Source of the DNA: Chryseobacterium paridis
Lineage (GTDB): Bacteria > Bacteroidota > Bacteroidia > Flavobacteriales > Weeksellaceae
Length of the DNA: 64,000 nucleotides
Assembly: GCF_016595215.1 (NCBI RefSeq)
Contig: NZ_JAENHK010000001.1
Location: forward strand, 496,001-560,000
Direction: 5' to 3'
The first letter of the stretch is position 1. The number at the start of each line of letters is the position of its first letter. The translations under genes and the position numbers were made by a program. The notes below the pieces were generated by a model. That model made no database searches and had not been told where the DNA came from. It worked only from the letters and a program-made list of their open reading frames with translations. Of this stretch, positions 18,781 to 27,332 are shown piece by piece.

Positions 18781-19675
18781 AATAGGAACGAGAAATTCCG
18801 CACTTGCTCTTTGGCAGGCAAGAGAAGTTGCAAGATATTTGCAGAATAATAATTACACTACTGAGATCGTCCCGATTCTTTCTTCGGGAGATAAAAATCT
18901 CACTGAACCTCTTTATGCATTGGGAATTACAGGTGTTTTCACAAGAGACCTGGATACCGCATTATTAAATGATGAAATTGACATAGCAGTTCATTCATTA
19001 AAAGATGTTCCTACTAAACTGCCTCAAAACATTGAGCTCATTGCTTATCTGGAAAGAGATTATCCGCAAGACGTTCTGATAAGAAAAGAGTCTGCTAAGG
19101 ATAAAGAGTTCCATGAATTAAAGTTGGCTACGAGTAGCTTGAGAAGAAGAGCATTTTGGTTAAAGTACTATCCTGATGCCACTTTCTCTGATATTCGTGG
19201 AAATATTCAGACTCGTCTTCAAAAATTGGAAGAACAGGATTTCGATGCTACTATATTATCATTGGCAGGGATCAAAAGAATGAAGATGGATATTGATTAT
19301 GAAATGCTTCCATTAATGATTTCAGCGCCTTCTCAGGGAGTTATTGCCATTGCCGGGCACTCCGATAAAAAAGAAATCAATGAAATCGTAAGCAAGATCA
19401 ATCATAAACAGACTCAGATCTGCGTTGAGATAGAGAGAAACTTTTTAAGCACTCTTGAAGGAGGATGTACTGCCCCAATCGGAGCTTTTGCTGAAATATT
19501 TGATGATCAGATCCGCTTTAAGGCAGCTCTTTGTTCACTAGATGGTAAGAACTGTATCGCTACTGATGAAAATTTTGTATACAACGATACTGAGAATTTT
19601 GGAGAAAAATTTGCAAAAATTGTTCTTGAAAACGGGGGTAAAGAGTTGATGGCAGAAATAAAAAGCCAGATATAA
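18767..19675 (+). CDS. hemC: Porphobilinogen deaminase (hydroxymethylbilane synthase)
   Basis: Joins four porphobilinogens into hydroxymethylbilane. 302 residues. It starts MKSIRIGTRNSALALWQA, the family N-terminus, so the ATG at 18767 is used in place of the in-frame TTG eight codons upstream. Further motifs are AVHSLKDVPTKLP, TSSLRRRAFWLKYYPD, FSDIRGNIQTRLQKL and LEGGCTAPIGAFAE, whose C234 carries the dipyrromethane cofactor. It overlaps the hemA stop by 14 bases. Confidence 0.96.
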   Translation: MKSIRIGTRNSALALWQAREVARYLQNNNYTTEIVPILSSGDKNLTEPLYALGITGVFTRDLDTALLNDEIDIAVHSLKDVPTKLPQNIELIAYLERDYPQDVLIRKESAKDKEFHELKLATSSLRRRAFWLKYYPDATFSDIRGNIQTRLQKLEEQDFDATILSLAGIKRMKMDIDYEMLPLMISAPSQGVIAIAGHSDKKEINEIVSKINHKQTQICVEIERNFLSTLEGGCTAPIGAFAEIFDDQIRFKAALCSLDGKNCIATDENFVYNDTENFGEKFAKIVLENGGKELMAEIKSQI

Positions 19676-19711
19676 ACTTCTACTTTTCAGTTCACCCTTA
19701 TTTTGATCTCA

Positions 19712-20395
19712 ATGAAAATGTTATTTACCAAAAATATAGACCCATCTGTTTTATCCAAAGAATTAGGAGAACATATTTTGGTGGACTGTATTGAGGTAAT
19801 TAAAACAACCCCTATACAGGTAAGACCTTTTGATCTTAAGAACTATTCACTTATTTTCACCAGCGCAAATGGTGTGATCGCTTTTTTCAAGAATCATTTC
19901 AAACCCAATGAAAATTTCACAACCAAGAATTACAATAAGATCTATTGTGTTGGTGAAAAAACAAAGAGAGAGCTTAGAAAAAATGGTTTTGGGACTTTTA
20001 AAGTTTTAAAAAATGCAGAAACCCTTTCCGAGTTTATCATTGGACATTGCCCACATGAGCAATTTATACATTTTTGCGGAAACCTGGCTATTGATGTTTT
20101 AGACAATGCTCTTCCTTTACAGAACATCAAATACAAGAAAGTAATAGTTTATAACACTGAAGAGACCAATCCTTTGGTAACTGAAAAATATCATGCTATA
20201 GTTTTTTTCAGTCCAAGCGGAGTTCGTAGTTTTGCAAAACAAAATTCACTAGACAATTTAAAACTCTTCTCTATAGGAGAAACTACATCTAATGAATTAA
20301 GAAAATATACCCAAGAAAAGATTTTTACTTCTGAAGGCAACAATCTGATTTCTATAACAGAAATGATCAGAAGAGAAGTTAACAATAACCTTTGA
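19712..20395 (+). CDS. hemD: Uroporphyrinogen-III synthase
   Basis: Cyclises hydroxymethylbilane with D-ring inversion. 227 residues. HemD is poorly conserved. Supporting features are the two-lobe alpha/beta pattern, SLIFTSANGVIAFF and IYCVGEKTKRELRKNGF in lobe one, HAIVFFSPSGVRSFAKQ in lobe two, and the position between hemC and hemE. Alternative starts are ATG 19718 and in-frame TTG 19703; 19712 is a choice, not a proof. Confidence 0.88.
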   Translation: MKMLFTKNIDPSVLSKELGEHILVDCIEVIKTTPIQVRPFDLKNYSLIFTSANGVIAFFKNHFKPNENFTTKNYNKIYCVGEKTKRELRKNGFGTFKVLKNAETLSEFIIGHCPHEQFIHFCGNLAIDVLDNALPLQNIKYKKVIVYNTEETNPLVTEKYHAIVFFSPSGVRSFAKQNSLDNLKLFSIGETTSNELRKYTQEKIFTSEGNNLISITEMIRREVNNNL

Positions 20396-20441
20396 TTCAT
20401 TAATTATAAGATTAACCATCAAAGATTAGCTTAAATAGATT

Positions 20442-21473
20442 ATGATTAAGAACGACCTATATTTAAAAGCACTTCGCGGAGAAACCGTAGAAAGACCTCC
20501 TGTCTGGATGATGAGACAAGCTGGAAGATATTTGCCAGAATTTATTGCTCTTCGTGACAAATATGATTTCTTCACAAGATGTCAGACTCCGGAACTAGCT
20601 GCTGAAATCACTATGCAACCTATTCGAAGATTTCCTTTGGATGCTGCTATTTTATTTTCGGACATTTTAGTGGTTCCTCAGGCGATGGGAATTGATTTTA
20701 AAATGAAAGAATCAGTAGGCCCATGGTTGGATAATCCTATCAGAACAATGGAGGATGTTCAAAATATACCCGTTCCTAACGTTGACGATACTTTGGGTTA
20801 TGTTTTTGACGCAATTGAGCTAACATTGCTGAAATTGGATAATGAAATTCCATTGATCGGCTTTGCAGGCTCACCATGGACCATCCTTTGCTATTGCGTG
20901 GAAGGAAAGGGAAGCAAAGCGTTTGACATTGCTAAATCATTCTGTTTCCAGCAACCAGAAGCTGCTCATTTGTTGCTTCAAAAAATAACAGACACTACAA
21001 TTGCCTATTTAAAGAGAAAAGTAGAAAAAGGAGTATCTGCGGTACAGATTTTCGATTCATGGGGAGGAATGCTTTCTCCTGAAGATTATCAGGAGTTCTC
21101 ATGGCAATACATCAACCAGATCGTTGAAGCTTTAAGCCCACTTTCTCACGTGGTTGTATTTGGAAAAGGATGTTGGTTTGCTTTAGAGGAAATGACCATG
21201 TCTAAAGCCTCTGCTTTAGGAGTAGACTGGACGATCAAACCTGAATTCGCCAGAACTTTAACCAATCACACAATGACACTTCAGGGGAACTTTGATCCTG
21301 CAAGATTACACTCAACTCCTGAAACAATCAAGAAAATGGTCAATGAAATGATCAATCGTTTTGGAAAGGACCGCTACATTGCTAATCTAGGGCATGGAAT
21401 TTTACCTAACATTCCTGTAGAAAATGCAGAAGCATTTATCAGAGCTGTAGTCGACTGGAAACCAAATATCTAA
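20442..21473 (+). CDS. hemE: Uroporphyrinogen decarboxylase
   Basis: Decarboxylates the four acetate groups of uroporphyrinogen III to give coproporphyrinogen III. 343 residues, normal. Signatures are [17 protein letters not shown] at the N-terminus (substrate-binding Arg and Gln), [16 protein letters not shown] with the catalytic Asp, [19 protein letters not shown] and [10 protein letters not shown]. Last gene of the haem operon; a shared hairpin lies 48 bases downstream, before the convergent T9SS gene. Confidence 0.97.
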   Translation: MIKNDLYLKALRGETVERPPVWMMRQAGRYLPEFIALRDKYDFFTRCQTPELAAEITMQPIRRFPLDAAILFSDILVVPQAMGIDFKMKESVGPWLDNPIRTMEDVQNIPVPNVDDTLGYVFDAIELTLLKLDNEIPLIGFAGSPWTILCYCVEGKGSKAFDIAKSFCFQQPEAAHLLLQKITDTTIAYLKRKVEKGVSAVQIFDSWGGMLSPEDYQEFSWQYINQIVEALSPLSHVVVFGKGCWFALEEMTMSKASALGVDWTIKPEFARTLTNHTMTLQGNFDPARLHSTPETIKKMVNEMINRFGKDRYIANLGHGILPNIPVENAEAFIRAVVDWKPNI

Positions 21474-21520
21474 TTATACAAACATTGTAATCCATACAGA
21501 TTGCATTATGATATACAAAA

Positions 21521-21552
21521 ATCCCTTCCAATAATTGGAAGGGATCCTTTTT
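21521..21552. terminator. Terminator between hemE and the convergent T9SS gene
   Basis: Eleven-base-pair perfect stem (ATCCCTTCCAA with TTGGAAGGGAT), loop TAA, T run on the plus side and A run on the left side. It can serve both converging genes. Confidence 0.88.
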
Positions 21553-21566
21553 AAGTTGATTATATA

Positions 21567-22385
21567 TTATTCTTTTATAATCTTTTTGCTTATAATTTCT
21601 TTTTTATTGTCGATCAAAATCAGGTAATTTCCTTTTGGTAAATCAGAAAGATTATACCCATCAGCTTCTCCAATAAAGCTTTTGACTTTTCTACCCGCCA
21701 TATCAAGCACAGTAATCCTGGAGTCAAATTTCAGATTTCCTGATTGGATATGTACAAAATCTTTCACAGGATTTGGATAGACTTCCATTTTATCCGCTAC
21801 AGAAACATCCGAAGTCCCTAATAATCCCGATGTAATAACAATGTCGTCCACTACGACCCCATACGAATAGTCTCCTACATCATCATATACAAATCTCATT
21901 TGAAAATTAGCATTGGCATAAGGAGTTAAATCTATATTAGTTGCAGTATCATAACTCGTCACTACATACATAAAAGTATTAAAATCTATATCCCAGTCAC
22001 CAGCATCTCCTGCATGTATAAATACCTGAACCCAAGATGTCCCATCGAAAACTTCAACTTTCAATGTAGAGTCAAGATCATAAATCATATTAGCATACTT
22101 AAAGGACAGCTTTGGATTTGAAACCGCCGAAAGATTGATTACTGGAGAAATTAACCTCGCATTCGTATTGATGCCATTTGGCCCCGCATCGTCGTCATCA
22201 AAAAAAGCGGCACCACTAGGAAATGAGGCAAATCCATTTTGCGTACCCACTCCCCAATTATAAGTGGTATTTGGGTTATTGGTCGTCCACCCTGAAGGCA
22301 AAACATTTCCATTGAAATCTTCAGAGAAAATCTGTGCATTACAGACTCCATAGATTAAAAATAAAAAAAGTAAATAATTTTTCAT
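21567..22385 (-). CDS. T9SS-sorted secreted protein, cleaved-adhesin type
   Basis: Exported protein of 272 residues. Signal peptide 1-18 ends CNAQ. The body (about 20-185) is a jelly-roll, choice-of-anchor/cleaved-adhesin-like domain with paired Trp/Asp motifs (SFKYANMIYDLDSTLKVEVF, VVVDDIVITSG). The last 75 residues are a type A T9SS sorting domain with MEVYPNPVKDFVHI, ITVLDMAGRKVKSFIG and DLPKGNYLILI, ending KKIIKE. The protein is therefore predicted to cross the outer membrane by the Por system and be attached to or released from the surface. The ligand is unknown. A minus-strand -7 box lies upstream at 22407-22414. Confidence 0.9.
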   Translation of the reverse strand: MKNYLLFLFLIYGVCNAQIFSEDFNGNVLPSGWTTNNPNTTYNWGVGTQNGFASFPSGAAFFDDDDAGPNGINTNARLISPVINLSAVSNPKLSFKYANMIYDLDSTLKVEVFDGTSWVQVFIHAGDAGDWDIDFNTFMYVVTSYDTATNIDLTPYANANFQMRFVYDDVGDYSYGVVVDDIVITSGLLGTSDVSVADKMEVYPNPVKDFVHIQSGNLKFDSRITVLDMAGRKVKSFIGEADGYNLSDLPKGNYLILIDNKKEIISKKIIKE

Positions 22386-22406
22386 GATTCGTTTTATTAG
22401 TTATAA

Positions 22407-22414
22407 CAAATTTA
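22407..22414 (-). promoter_or_regulatory. -7 box for the T9SS cargo gene
   Basis: Reads TAAATTTG on the minus strand, 22 bases before the ATG. A TTG (plus-strand CAA at 22431) lies 16 bases upstream, slightly close for a -33 element. Confidence 0.45.
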
Positions 22415-22560
22415 ACAATTAAATAAATATCAATTATTAAATTTAACATAATAATGAATTTCAATGAAAATCAAAAACTAATTTAACTTCTCTTTTTCAA
22501 CCGATATCTTTGTTTTAGAGGCCTGGAAAATATAATTCTTATTGTAATAAAATTTATATT

Positions 22561-22568
22561 TATATTTG
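22561..22568 (+). promoter_or_regulatory. -7 box for the small peptide gene
   Basis: TATATTTG, an exact consensus match, 26 bases before the ATG at 22595. A TTG at 22542 lies 16 bases upstream. A second match, TATCTTTG at 22505-22512, gives an alternative start site. Confidence 0.4.
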
Positions 22569-22594
22569 ATTATTAACACTTTAAAATCATTACC

Positions 22595-22720
22595 ATGAAA
22601 AAGCTAAACAAAGAAAGAATGAAAACAATCGTAGCAGGACGTGAAATCTGTCTTGAATGTGCCAATGATTATCATCAGGTTATCATCAATGGAAGATGCT
22701 ACTGCGTTCCTAATGATTAA
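22595..22720 (+). CDS. Small bacteriocin-like peptide with leader and four cysteines
   Basis: Forty-one residues, too short for usual gene callers. The N-terminal half (MKKLNKERMKTIVAG) resembles the leader of flavobacterial bacteriocin-like/double-glycine peptides, which typically read K-L-x-R-x-x-L/M-K-x-I-x-G-G; here the pair is AG. The rest is a compact core with C19, C22, C35 and C37 (CLEC and CYC), suited to disulfides or metal binding. It has a promoter box upstream and a tight terminator ten bases after the stop, so it is a self-contained unit. No peptidase-ABC exporter or modification enzyme is adjacent. The activity is unknown; a signalling or structural role is also possible. Confidence 0.7.
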   Translation: MKKLNKERMKTIVAGREICLECANDYHQVIINGRCYCVPND

Positions 22721-22730
22721 GAACTAACAA

Positions 22731-22760
22731 AAAAAGCAGTTTTACAACTGCTTTTTATTT
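22731..22760. terminator. Bidirectional terminator between the peptide gene and sufS
   Basis: AAAAAGCAGTT pairs with AACTGCTTTTT around a 4-base loop, with T runs on both strands. It ends the small peptide gene (+) and sufS (-), which converge here. Confidence 0.88.
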
Positions 22761-22761
22761 T

Positions 22762-23982
22762 TTAGCTAAGCATTTTCTTAGCCTTTTTTACTCCTTCTAC
22801 AAGCAAATCAATTTCTTGAAAAGTATTATATACTGCAAAACTTGCTCTTACCGTTCCCGCAATATTAAAGAAATTCATGATAGGCTGAGTACAGTGGTGT
22901 CCTGTTCTTACCGCTACACCCATTTTATCTAAGATCATTCCCACATCTGAGGAAATACCTACACCTTCCAAATTAAAAGAAACAACACCCGTTCTATGAG
23001 CCTTTTCTCCATAGATTTTAAGACCCTCAATTTCCAAAAGTTGTTTTTGAGCATATTCCAAAAGAACATTTTCATGCCTCTGAATGTTTTCTTGTCCAAC
23101 TTTTTTGATAAAATCCACAGCGGCACCTAATGCAATGTTTCCTCCCACATTAGGAGTTCCAGCTTCATATTTAAATGGTAAACCTGCGTAAGTTGTTCCA
23201 TCAAATGAACATGTCGCAATCATTTCTCCTCCTCCATGGAATGGTGGTAAATATTCTAAAACCTTTTGTTTTCCATAAAGAATTCCAGTGCCCATTGGAG
23301 CATACATTTTATGTCCTGAAAACACAAAAAAATCACAGTCTAATTTTTGAACATCAATCTCAAAATGCGGTGCAGATTGCGCTCCATCAATAACGATATA
23401 AGCATTAGAATTCTTTCTGGTTTTTGCTATAATCTTTTCTATTGGATTTACAATTCCCAGAGCATTGGAAACCTGATTTACTGAAACTACTTTTGTTTTT
23501 TCATTTAGGTATTCATCTAAATAATCCAACTGCAGAACACCCTCTTCATTGATAGGAATCACACGAAGTTTCGCTCCTGTTCTTTCGCATAACAACTGCC
23601 AGGGAACGATATTGGAATGATGCTCTAAATATGAAATAATAATTTCATCATCTTTTTTTAGCTCTTGCGTCAGGATATAGGCGATCAGGTTTAACCCTTC
23701 AGTCGTCCCTTTCGTAAAGATCACTTCAAAATCATGTTTTGCATTGATGAATTTTTGAATCTTCCTTCTTGAAAGCTCCATTTCTTCTGTAGCAAGCTGA
23801 CTTAAAGTATGAATTCCTCTATGAACATTTGCATTAATTTCAGTATAATATTGATTCCAAACTTCTAAAACAGAATTGGGTTTTTGAGACGTTGCTGCAT
23901 TATCCAGATAAACCAGAGGCTTACCATTAACCTCCTGATTTAATATAGGAAACTGACTTCTTATTTCTTGAATGTCAAACAT
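22762..23982 (-). CDS. sufS: Cysteine desulfurase, SufS type
   Basis: PLP enzyme that takes sulfur from cysteine to give a persulfide for Fe-S cluster assembly. 406 residues. Motifs are YLDNAATSQKP, TKGTTEGLNLIAY, IDGAQSAPH, the PLP lysine K225 in FSGHKMYAPMGTG, and the persulfide Cys364 in RTGHHCTQP. RTGHHC with a short active-site loop is the group II (SufS) form, not IscS. No sufBCDE genes adjoin it here. A -7 box (24026-24033, minus) is upstream and a shared terminator downstream, so it is transcribed alone. Confidence 0.95.
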   Translation of the reverse strand: MFDIQEIRSQFPILNQEVNGKPLVYLDNAATSQKPNSVLEVWNQYYTEINANVHRGIHTLSQLATEEMELSRRKIQKFINAKHDFEVIFTKGTTEGLNLIAYILTQELKKDDEIIISYLEHHSNIVPWQLLCERTGAKLRVIPINEEGVLQLDYLDEYLNEKTKVVSVNQVSNALGIVNPIEKIIAKTRKNSNAYIVIDGAQSAPHFEIDVQKLDCDFFVFSGHKMYAPMGTGILYGKQKVLEYLPPFHGGGEMIATCSFDGTTYAGLPFKYEAGTPNVGGNIALGAAVDFIKKVGQENIQRHENVLLEYAQKQLLEIEGLKIYGEKAHRTGVVSFNLEGVGISSDVGMILDKMGVAVRTGHHCTQPIMNFFNIAGTVRASFAVYNTFQEIDLLVEGVKKAKKMLS

Positions 23983-24025
23983 TTTATAAATTTTACAAAT
24001 TATAGCGCTCTTATTTAGAACACTT

Positions 24026-24033
24026 CAAATTTA
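24026..24033 (-). promoter_or_regulatory. -7 box for sufS
   Basis: Reads TAAATTTG on the minus strand, 43 bases before the sufS ATG. Confidence 0.45.
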
Positions 24034-24085
24034 CAGCTTTTTTTTCGAAAGGATAAAGAATGAATTGCATTATAGATGCAATCTA

Positions 24086-24122
24086 AAATAAAAAACCTGT
24101 CAAAAAAATGACAGGTTTTTAT
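24086..24122 (-). terminator. Terminator of the prs-rplY operon
   Basis: AAAAACCTGTCA pairs with TGACAGGTTTTT, a 12-base-pair perfect stem with a six-A loop, 24 bases past the rplY stop on the minus strand. A smaller hairpin (ATTGCAT/ATGCAAT, 24064-24082) follows. Confidence 0.88.
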
Positions 24123-24143
24123 ATAATTGTTTATCAGCAATTC

Positions 24144-24785
24144 TTATTCTGCTGCAGTTTCTTCAGCTGCTGGAGCGGCTCCTTCAGCTACAACTTCTTC
24201 TTCATCGTCATCATCAGCTGCTGCTGCACCTCCTTTCATTGCATTTCTAGACATCTTAACAGCTACAACAACTGCATTGTCAGGGTGCATGAAAGAATAT
24301 CCTTGAGTTTTAATGGCACCAACATATAATTTGTTACCAATTTTAAGTGAAGTAATATCAATTACGATCTCATCCGGCAAGTTTGCAGGAATTGCTTTCA
24401 CTTTTAATTTTCTGAAAGACTGACGTAAAACACCACCAGCTACAACACCTTTAGAACGACCTGTAACTCTTACAGGAACCTCCATAATAACTGGCTTATC
24501 ATCAGATAACTGATAGAAGTCAGCGTGAAGGATTTTGTCCGTAATTGGGTGGAACTGAATATCCTGAAGAACTGCTGGAATTGTTTGTCCGTCAACTTCA
24601 ATAGATACCGTGTGTGCTTCAGGAGTATATACTAAACCTTTGAAAGCTCTCTCTTCTGCAGAGAAGTTTAAAGGTTCTGTACCTCCATAGACAACACAAG
24701 GAACTAATTCAGCATCACGTAAAGCTTTTGTCGACTTTTTGCCCACGCTTTCTCTTTTTGTACCTTGAATTGTAATAGATTTCAT
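24144..24785 (-). CDS. rplY: 50S ribosomal protein L25 (Ctc/TL5 form)
   Basis: 5S-rRNA-binding ribosomal protein of the long, two-domain CTC type. 213 residues. The N-terminal L25 domain (about 1-90) begins with [16 protein letters not shown] and contains [19 protein letters not shown]. The C-terminal beta domain (about 95-180) includes [20 protein letters not shown]. The last 30 residues form an acidic Ala/Asp/Glu tail. It lies 55 bases after prs on the same strand, a gene pair widely kept in bacteria. Confidence 0.96.
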   Translation of the reverse strand: MKSITIQGTKRESVGKKSTKALRDAELVPCVVYGGTEPLNFSAEERAFKGLVYTPEAHTVSIEVDGQTIPAVLQDIQFHPITDKILHADFYQLSDDKPVIMEVPVRVTGRSKGVVAGGVLRQSFRKLKVKAIPANLPDEIVIDITSLKIGNKLYVGAIKTQGYSFMHPDNAVVVAVKMSRNAMKGGAAAADDDDEEEVVAEGAAPAAEETAAE

Positions 24786-24840
24786 TTATAAAAATTTAAA
24801 ATTTTGTTTAATATAAAATTCGCAAACCGCAAATAATCAA

Positions 24841-25779
24841 TTAGATAACAAATTTACTACTGATTGATTGATGCTCATGAACCATCTTCATAACGTCTGC
24901 AAATAATGGGGCGCAAGATAGCACTTTTATTTTAGATGACAAATTATTTTTCACAGGAATTGAGTCAGTTACAATAACTTCCAACAATTGAGAGTTCTCA
25001 ATATTCTCGTAAGCCTTTCCTGAAAGCACTCCATGAGTAGCCATCGCTCTTACTGTTTTTGCTCCTTTTTCCATTAAAATATCTGCAGCCTTACAAAGTG
25101 TCCCTGCAGTATCGATCATATCATCAATAAGAATAACATTTTTACCATCCACATCTCCAATCAGGAACATTTCTTCTACAACATTTGCTTTCTTTCTTTC
25201 CTTGTAAGCAATTACAACTTCAGCACCTAAGTGACCTGCATAGTTTTTAGCTCTTTTTGCTCCTCCCATATCTGGTGAAGCAATAGTAAGATTATCCAAA
25301 TTCAGATCCCTGATGTAATCCACAAAAATAGTAGAAGCATAAAGGTGATCTACAGGAATCTCAAAGAAACCTTGAATCTGATCTGCATGCAGATCCATAG
25401 TCATAATTCTTGTTGCTCCCGCAGCAGTTAAAAGATTCGCAGCCAATTTAGCACCTATCGGAGCTCTTGGTTTATCTTTTCTATCCTGTCTTGCAAGTCC
25501 AAAATATGGAAGTACAACAGTTATACTTTTTGCAGAAGCTCTTTTTGCAGCATCAATCATTAGAAGAAGCTCCAAAAGATTGTCTGCAGGTGGGAATGTA
25601 GATCCTATCAGGAAAACTCTTCCTCCTCTTACAGACTCGTCTAATACAGGTTCGAATTCCCCGTCACTAAACTCCTGGAAGTTTATTTTTCCTAATCCTT
25701 GCCCATAATGCTGAGCAATTTTTTCTGCCAAGTCCTTACTGGTTCTTGTACTAAATAGATAACTTAACTGATCGGCCAT
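24841..25779 (-). CDS. prs: Ribose-phosphate pyrophosphokinase (PRPP synthase)
   Basis: Makes PRPP from ribose-5-phosphate and ATP, feeding purine, pyrimidine, His, Trp and NAD synthesis. 312 residues. Motifs are FSDGEFEPVLDESVRGGRVF (N-terminal), YFGLARQDRKDKPRAPIGAK (ATP flexible loop), MDLHADQIQGFF and the PRPP loop VILIDDMIDTAGTLCKAA. First gene of prs-rplY, with a -7 box 21 bases upstream. Confidence 0.97.
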   Translation of the reverse strand: MADQLSYLFSTRTSKDLAEKIAQHYGQGLGKINFQEFSDGEFEPVLDESVRGGRVFLIGSTFPPADNLLELLLMIDAAKRASAKSITVVLPYFGLARQDRKDKPRAPIGAKLAANLLTAAGATRIMTMDLHADQIQGFFEIPVDHLYASTIFVDYIRDLNLDNLTIASPDMGGAKRAKNYAGHLGAEVVIAYKERKKANVVEEMFLIGDVDGKNVILIDDMIDTAGTLCKAADILMEKGAKTVRAMATHGVLSGKAYENIENSQLLEVIVTDSIPVKNNLSSKIKVLSCAPLFADVMKMVHEHQSISSKFVI

Positions 25780-25799
25780 TTTTACTTTTTAAGATTTTG

Positions 25800-25807
25800 C
25801 AAATTTA
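25800..25807 (-). promoter_or_regulatory. -7 box for prs-rplY
   Basis: Reads TAAATTTG on the minus strand, 21 bases before the prs ATG. It abuts the terminator of the preceding SGNH lipoprotein gene, so the promoter follows that hairpin almost without a gap. Confidence 0.5.
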
Positions 25808-25840
25808 AAAAAAAACCACAAGAATTACTCTTGTGGTTTC
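25808..25840 (-). terminator. Terminator of the FadL-SGNH operon
   Basis: AAACCACAAGA pairs with TCTTGTGGTTT (loop ATTAC), with a long A run on the plus strand that becomes the T tail on the minus strand. It ends the lipoprotein gene at 25865. Confidence 0.88.
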
Positions 25841-25864
25841 TAAGTTTTTATTTCCCTTTATATT

Positions 25865-27322
25865 TTAAGGGAATTTTACACCTGAATAATTATTCACATT
25901 TACCTGTGGTAGTGTGGATTTATACTTAGCGTTGATAGACTTAATAAATTCATTAGCAACAATAGCATATCCTCTTCCCGTCAAATGAACTCCATCAAGA
26001 GAGAAAGCACCTCCGGTTACAAAAGTAGCCGTGTATCTTACACCATCCCAAGAAATTCCTGATTGGGAATTCAATTCTATCATTTTAGCATTCATATCTA
26101 CAAATGCTAATCCTTTAGAATCAGCTACACTTTTAATTGTTGCATTGTATGCTGCAGTAGCAGTTAATACCTTCGCAGTCTCTGCTTCAGTTAAAACAAG
26201 TTTATCCTCTAATGGAACAGACGTTCCTCCTCCGGCTTGTGGAGTAAGCACCTTACTAGCTGGAAGCAAAATTAAATCTTTAGATGTCGTTTGTCTATAT
26301 TTAGGTAATCCTGGGACAGCAGTTAAGTCCTTATCTGCAATTACTGCTCCATTTGCTACAGCACCCGCCGTAAACTTGATAAGTCTTCTTTGGTATTCAG
26401 CATCATTGATTAATCCAAATGCTTTAGCCTGAGCTAAACCACCGTTATATTGTGCATACCCCCCGTTTAACTGGGTTACCTGAGCATCTGTCAAGTTTGT
26501 AAGTGGCATAGCCGGAACTCTTGTGAAAAATGGAACATTAGTTACGTTTGGAATATTAGCCACAACTCCTTTTCTAGTTGCTCCCGCAGGAAATAAAGTA
26601 TTTACTAAATAAGTATATGTTGCTGTGAAACCAACTCCTAAACTTCCAGCATCCGGAGTGATAGGATTACTTCCGTCTCCTCCAGAAGTAGCATATCCCA
26701 GAACATCATTGTTCCCGATCCAAAGTGAAACAAAGGTTGGGTTCTGCGCCAAAGCATCCGCAACTACTGAAGTCGTTACTGAGCTCGCAAATCTCACAAA
26801 ATAAGGATTTGCAGTAGGTGCTGCTGGATTCAATCCAGCTGGATTTCCATACCCAGGAGCAATAAGATGTGCTACCTTAGCTCCAGGAACACCCATATTC
26901 TGGTAAGGGCCACCTGATTTTATATCATCTAAAGCTGCACCGGGAGCAGTAGGGCCAGGAGATAAAGCTCCATTTACAAAACTTAATACATATTTTCCAG
27001 CATAGTCACCAGTAGTAGGATTAAACAAATTTGTAAAACCTCCTGTATCATTTGGCATTAAAGGCTGCTTAAAAGCTCCACCTCCAGCAAGCTTCATCTG
27101 CATGGCAAGCATACTTGGATAAGATTCATTCTGTCCGCTGCTATAGAGCGCTCCATCTCTGTAACCAGAAGTTAGGGAATTTCCTAAAGAAATATATTTA
27201 GAGAAATCAGCATCGCCTTTAGTCACCTGGATATCTTTTACATCCGTATCAAAATCATTTTCGCAGCTTGTCGTAAATAAAAGAGCAGAAACAGCGATTG
27301 TAGAAATTATAATTTTTTTCAT
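25865..27322 (-). CDS. SGNH/GDSL-type hydrolase lipoprotein
   Basis: Envelope lipoprotein of 485 residues, signal 1-19 with lipobox LFTTSC (Cys20). Block I is LGNSLTSGYRDGALY, so the GDSL Asp is replaced by Asn while nucleophile S49 is kept. Block III is WIGNNDVLGYA (the GxND oxyanion motif) and block V is LDGVHLTGRGY with D443 and H446. An esterase or lipase is therefore likely. The family member is long: extra Ala/Gly/Pro-rich loops lie between blocks (about 75-190 and 330-400). It follows the FadL-type porin by ten bases, suggesting hydrolysis of the transported lipid or ester at the outer membrane. Confidence 0.9.
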   Translation of the reverse strand: MKKIIISTIAVSALLFTTSCENDFDTDVKDIQVTKGDADFSKYISLGNSLTSGYRDGALYSSGQNESYPSMLAMQMKLAGGGAFKQPLMPNDTGGFTNLFNPTTGDYAGKYVLSFVNGALSPGPTAPGAALDDIKSGGPYQNMGVPGAKVAHLIAPGYGNPAGLNPAAPTANPYFVRFASSVTTSVVADALAQNPTFVSLWIGNNDVLGYATSGGDGSNPITPDAGSLGVGFTATYTYLVNTLFPAGATRKGVVANIPNVTNVPFFTRVPAMPLTNLTDAQVTQLNGGYAQYNGGLAQAKAFGLINDAEYQRRLIKFTAGAVANGAVIADKDLTAVPGLPKYRQTTSKDLILLPASKVLTPQAGGGTSVPLEDKLVLTEAETAKVLTATAAYNATIKSVADSKGLAFVDMNAKMIELNSQSGISWDGVRYTATFVTGGAFSLDGVHLTGRGYAIVANEFIKSINAKYKSTLPQVNVNNYSGVKFP

Positions 27323-27332
27323 AGTCTTTCAA

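Noticed and set aside
24108..24329. Cys/Phe-rich frame antisense to rplY
   Set aside because: It is the complement of the acidic Ala/Asp/Glu tail of L25 and starts in the terminator.
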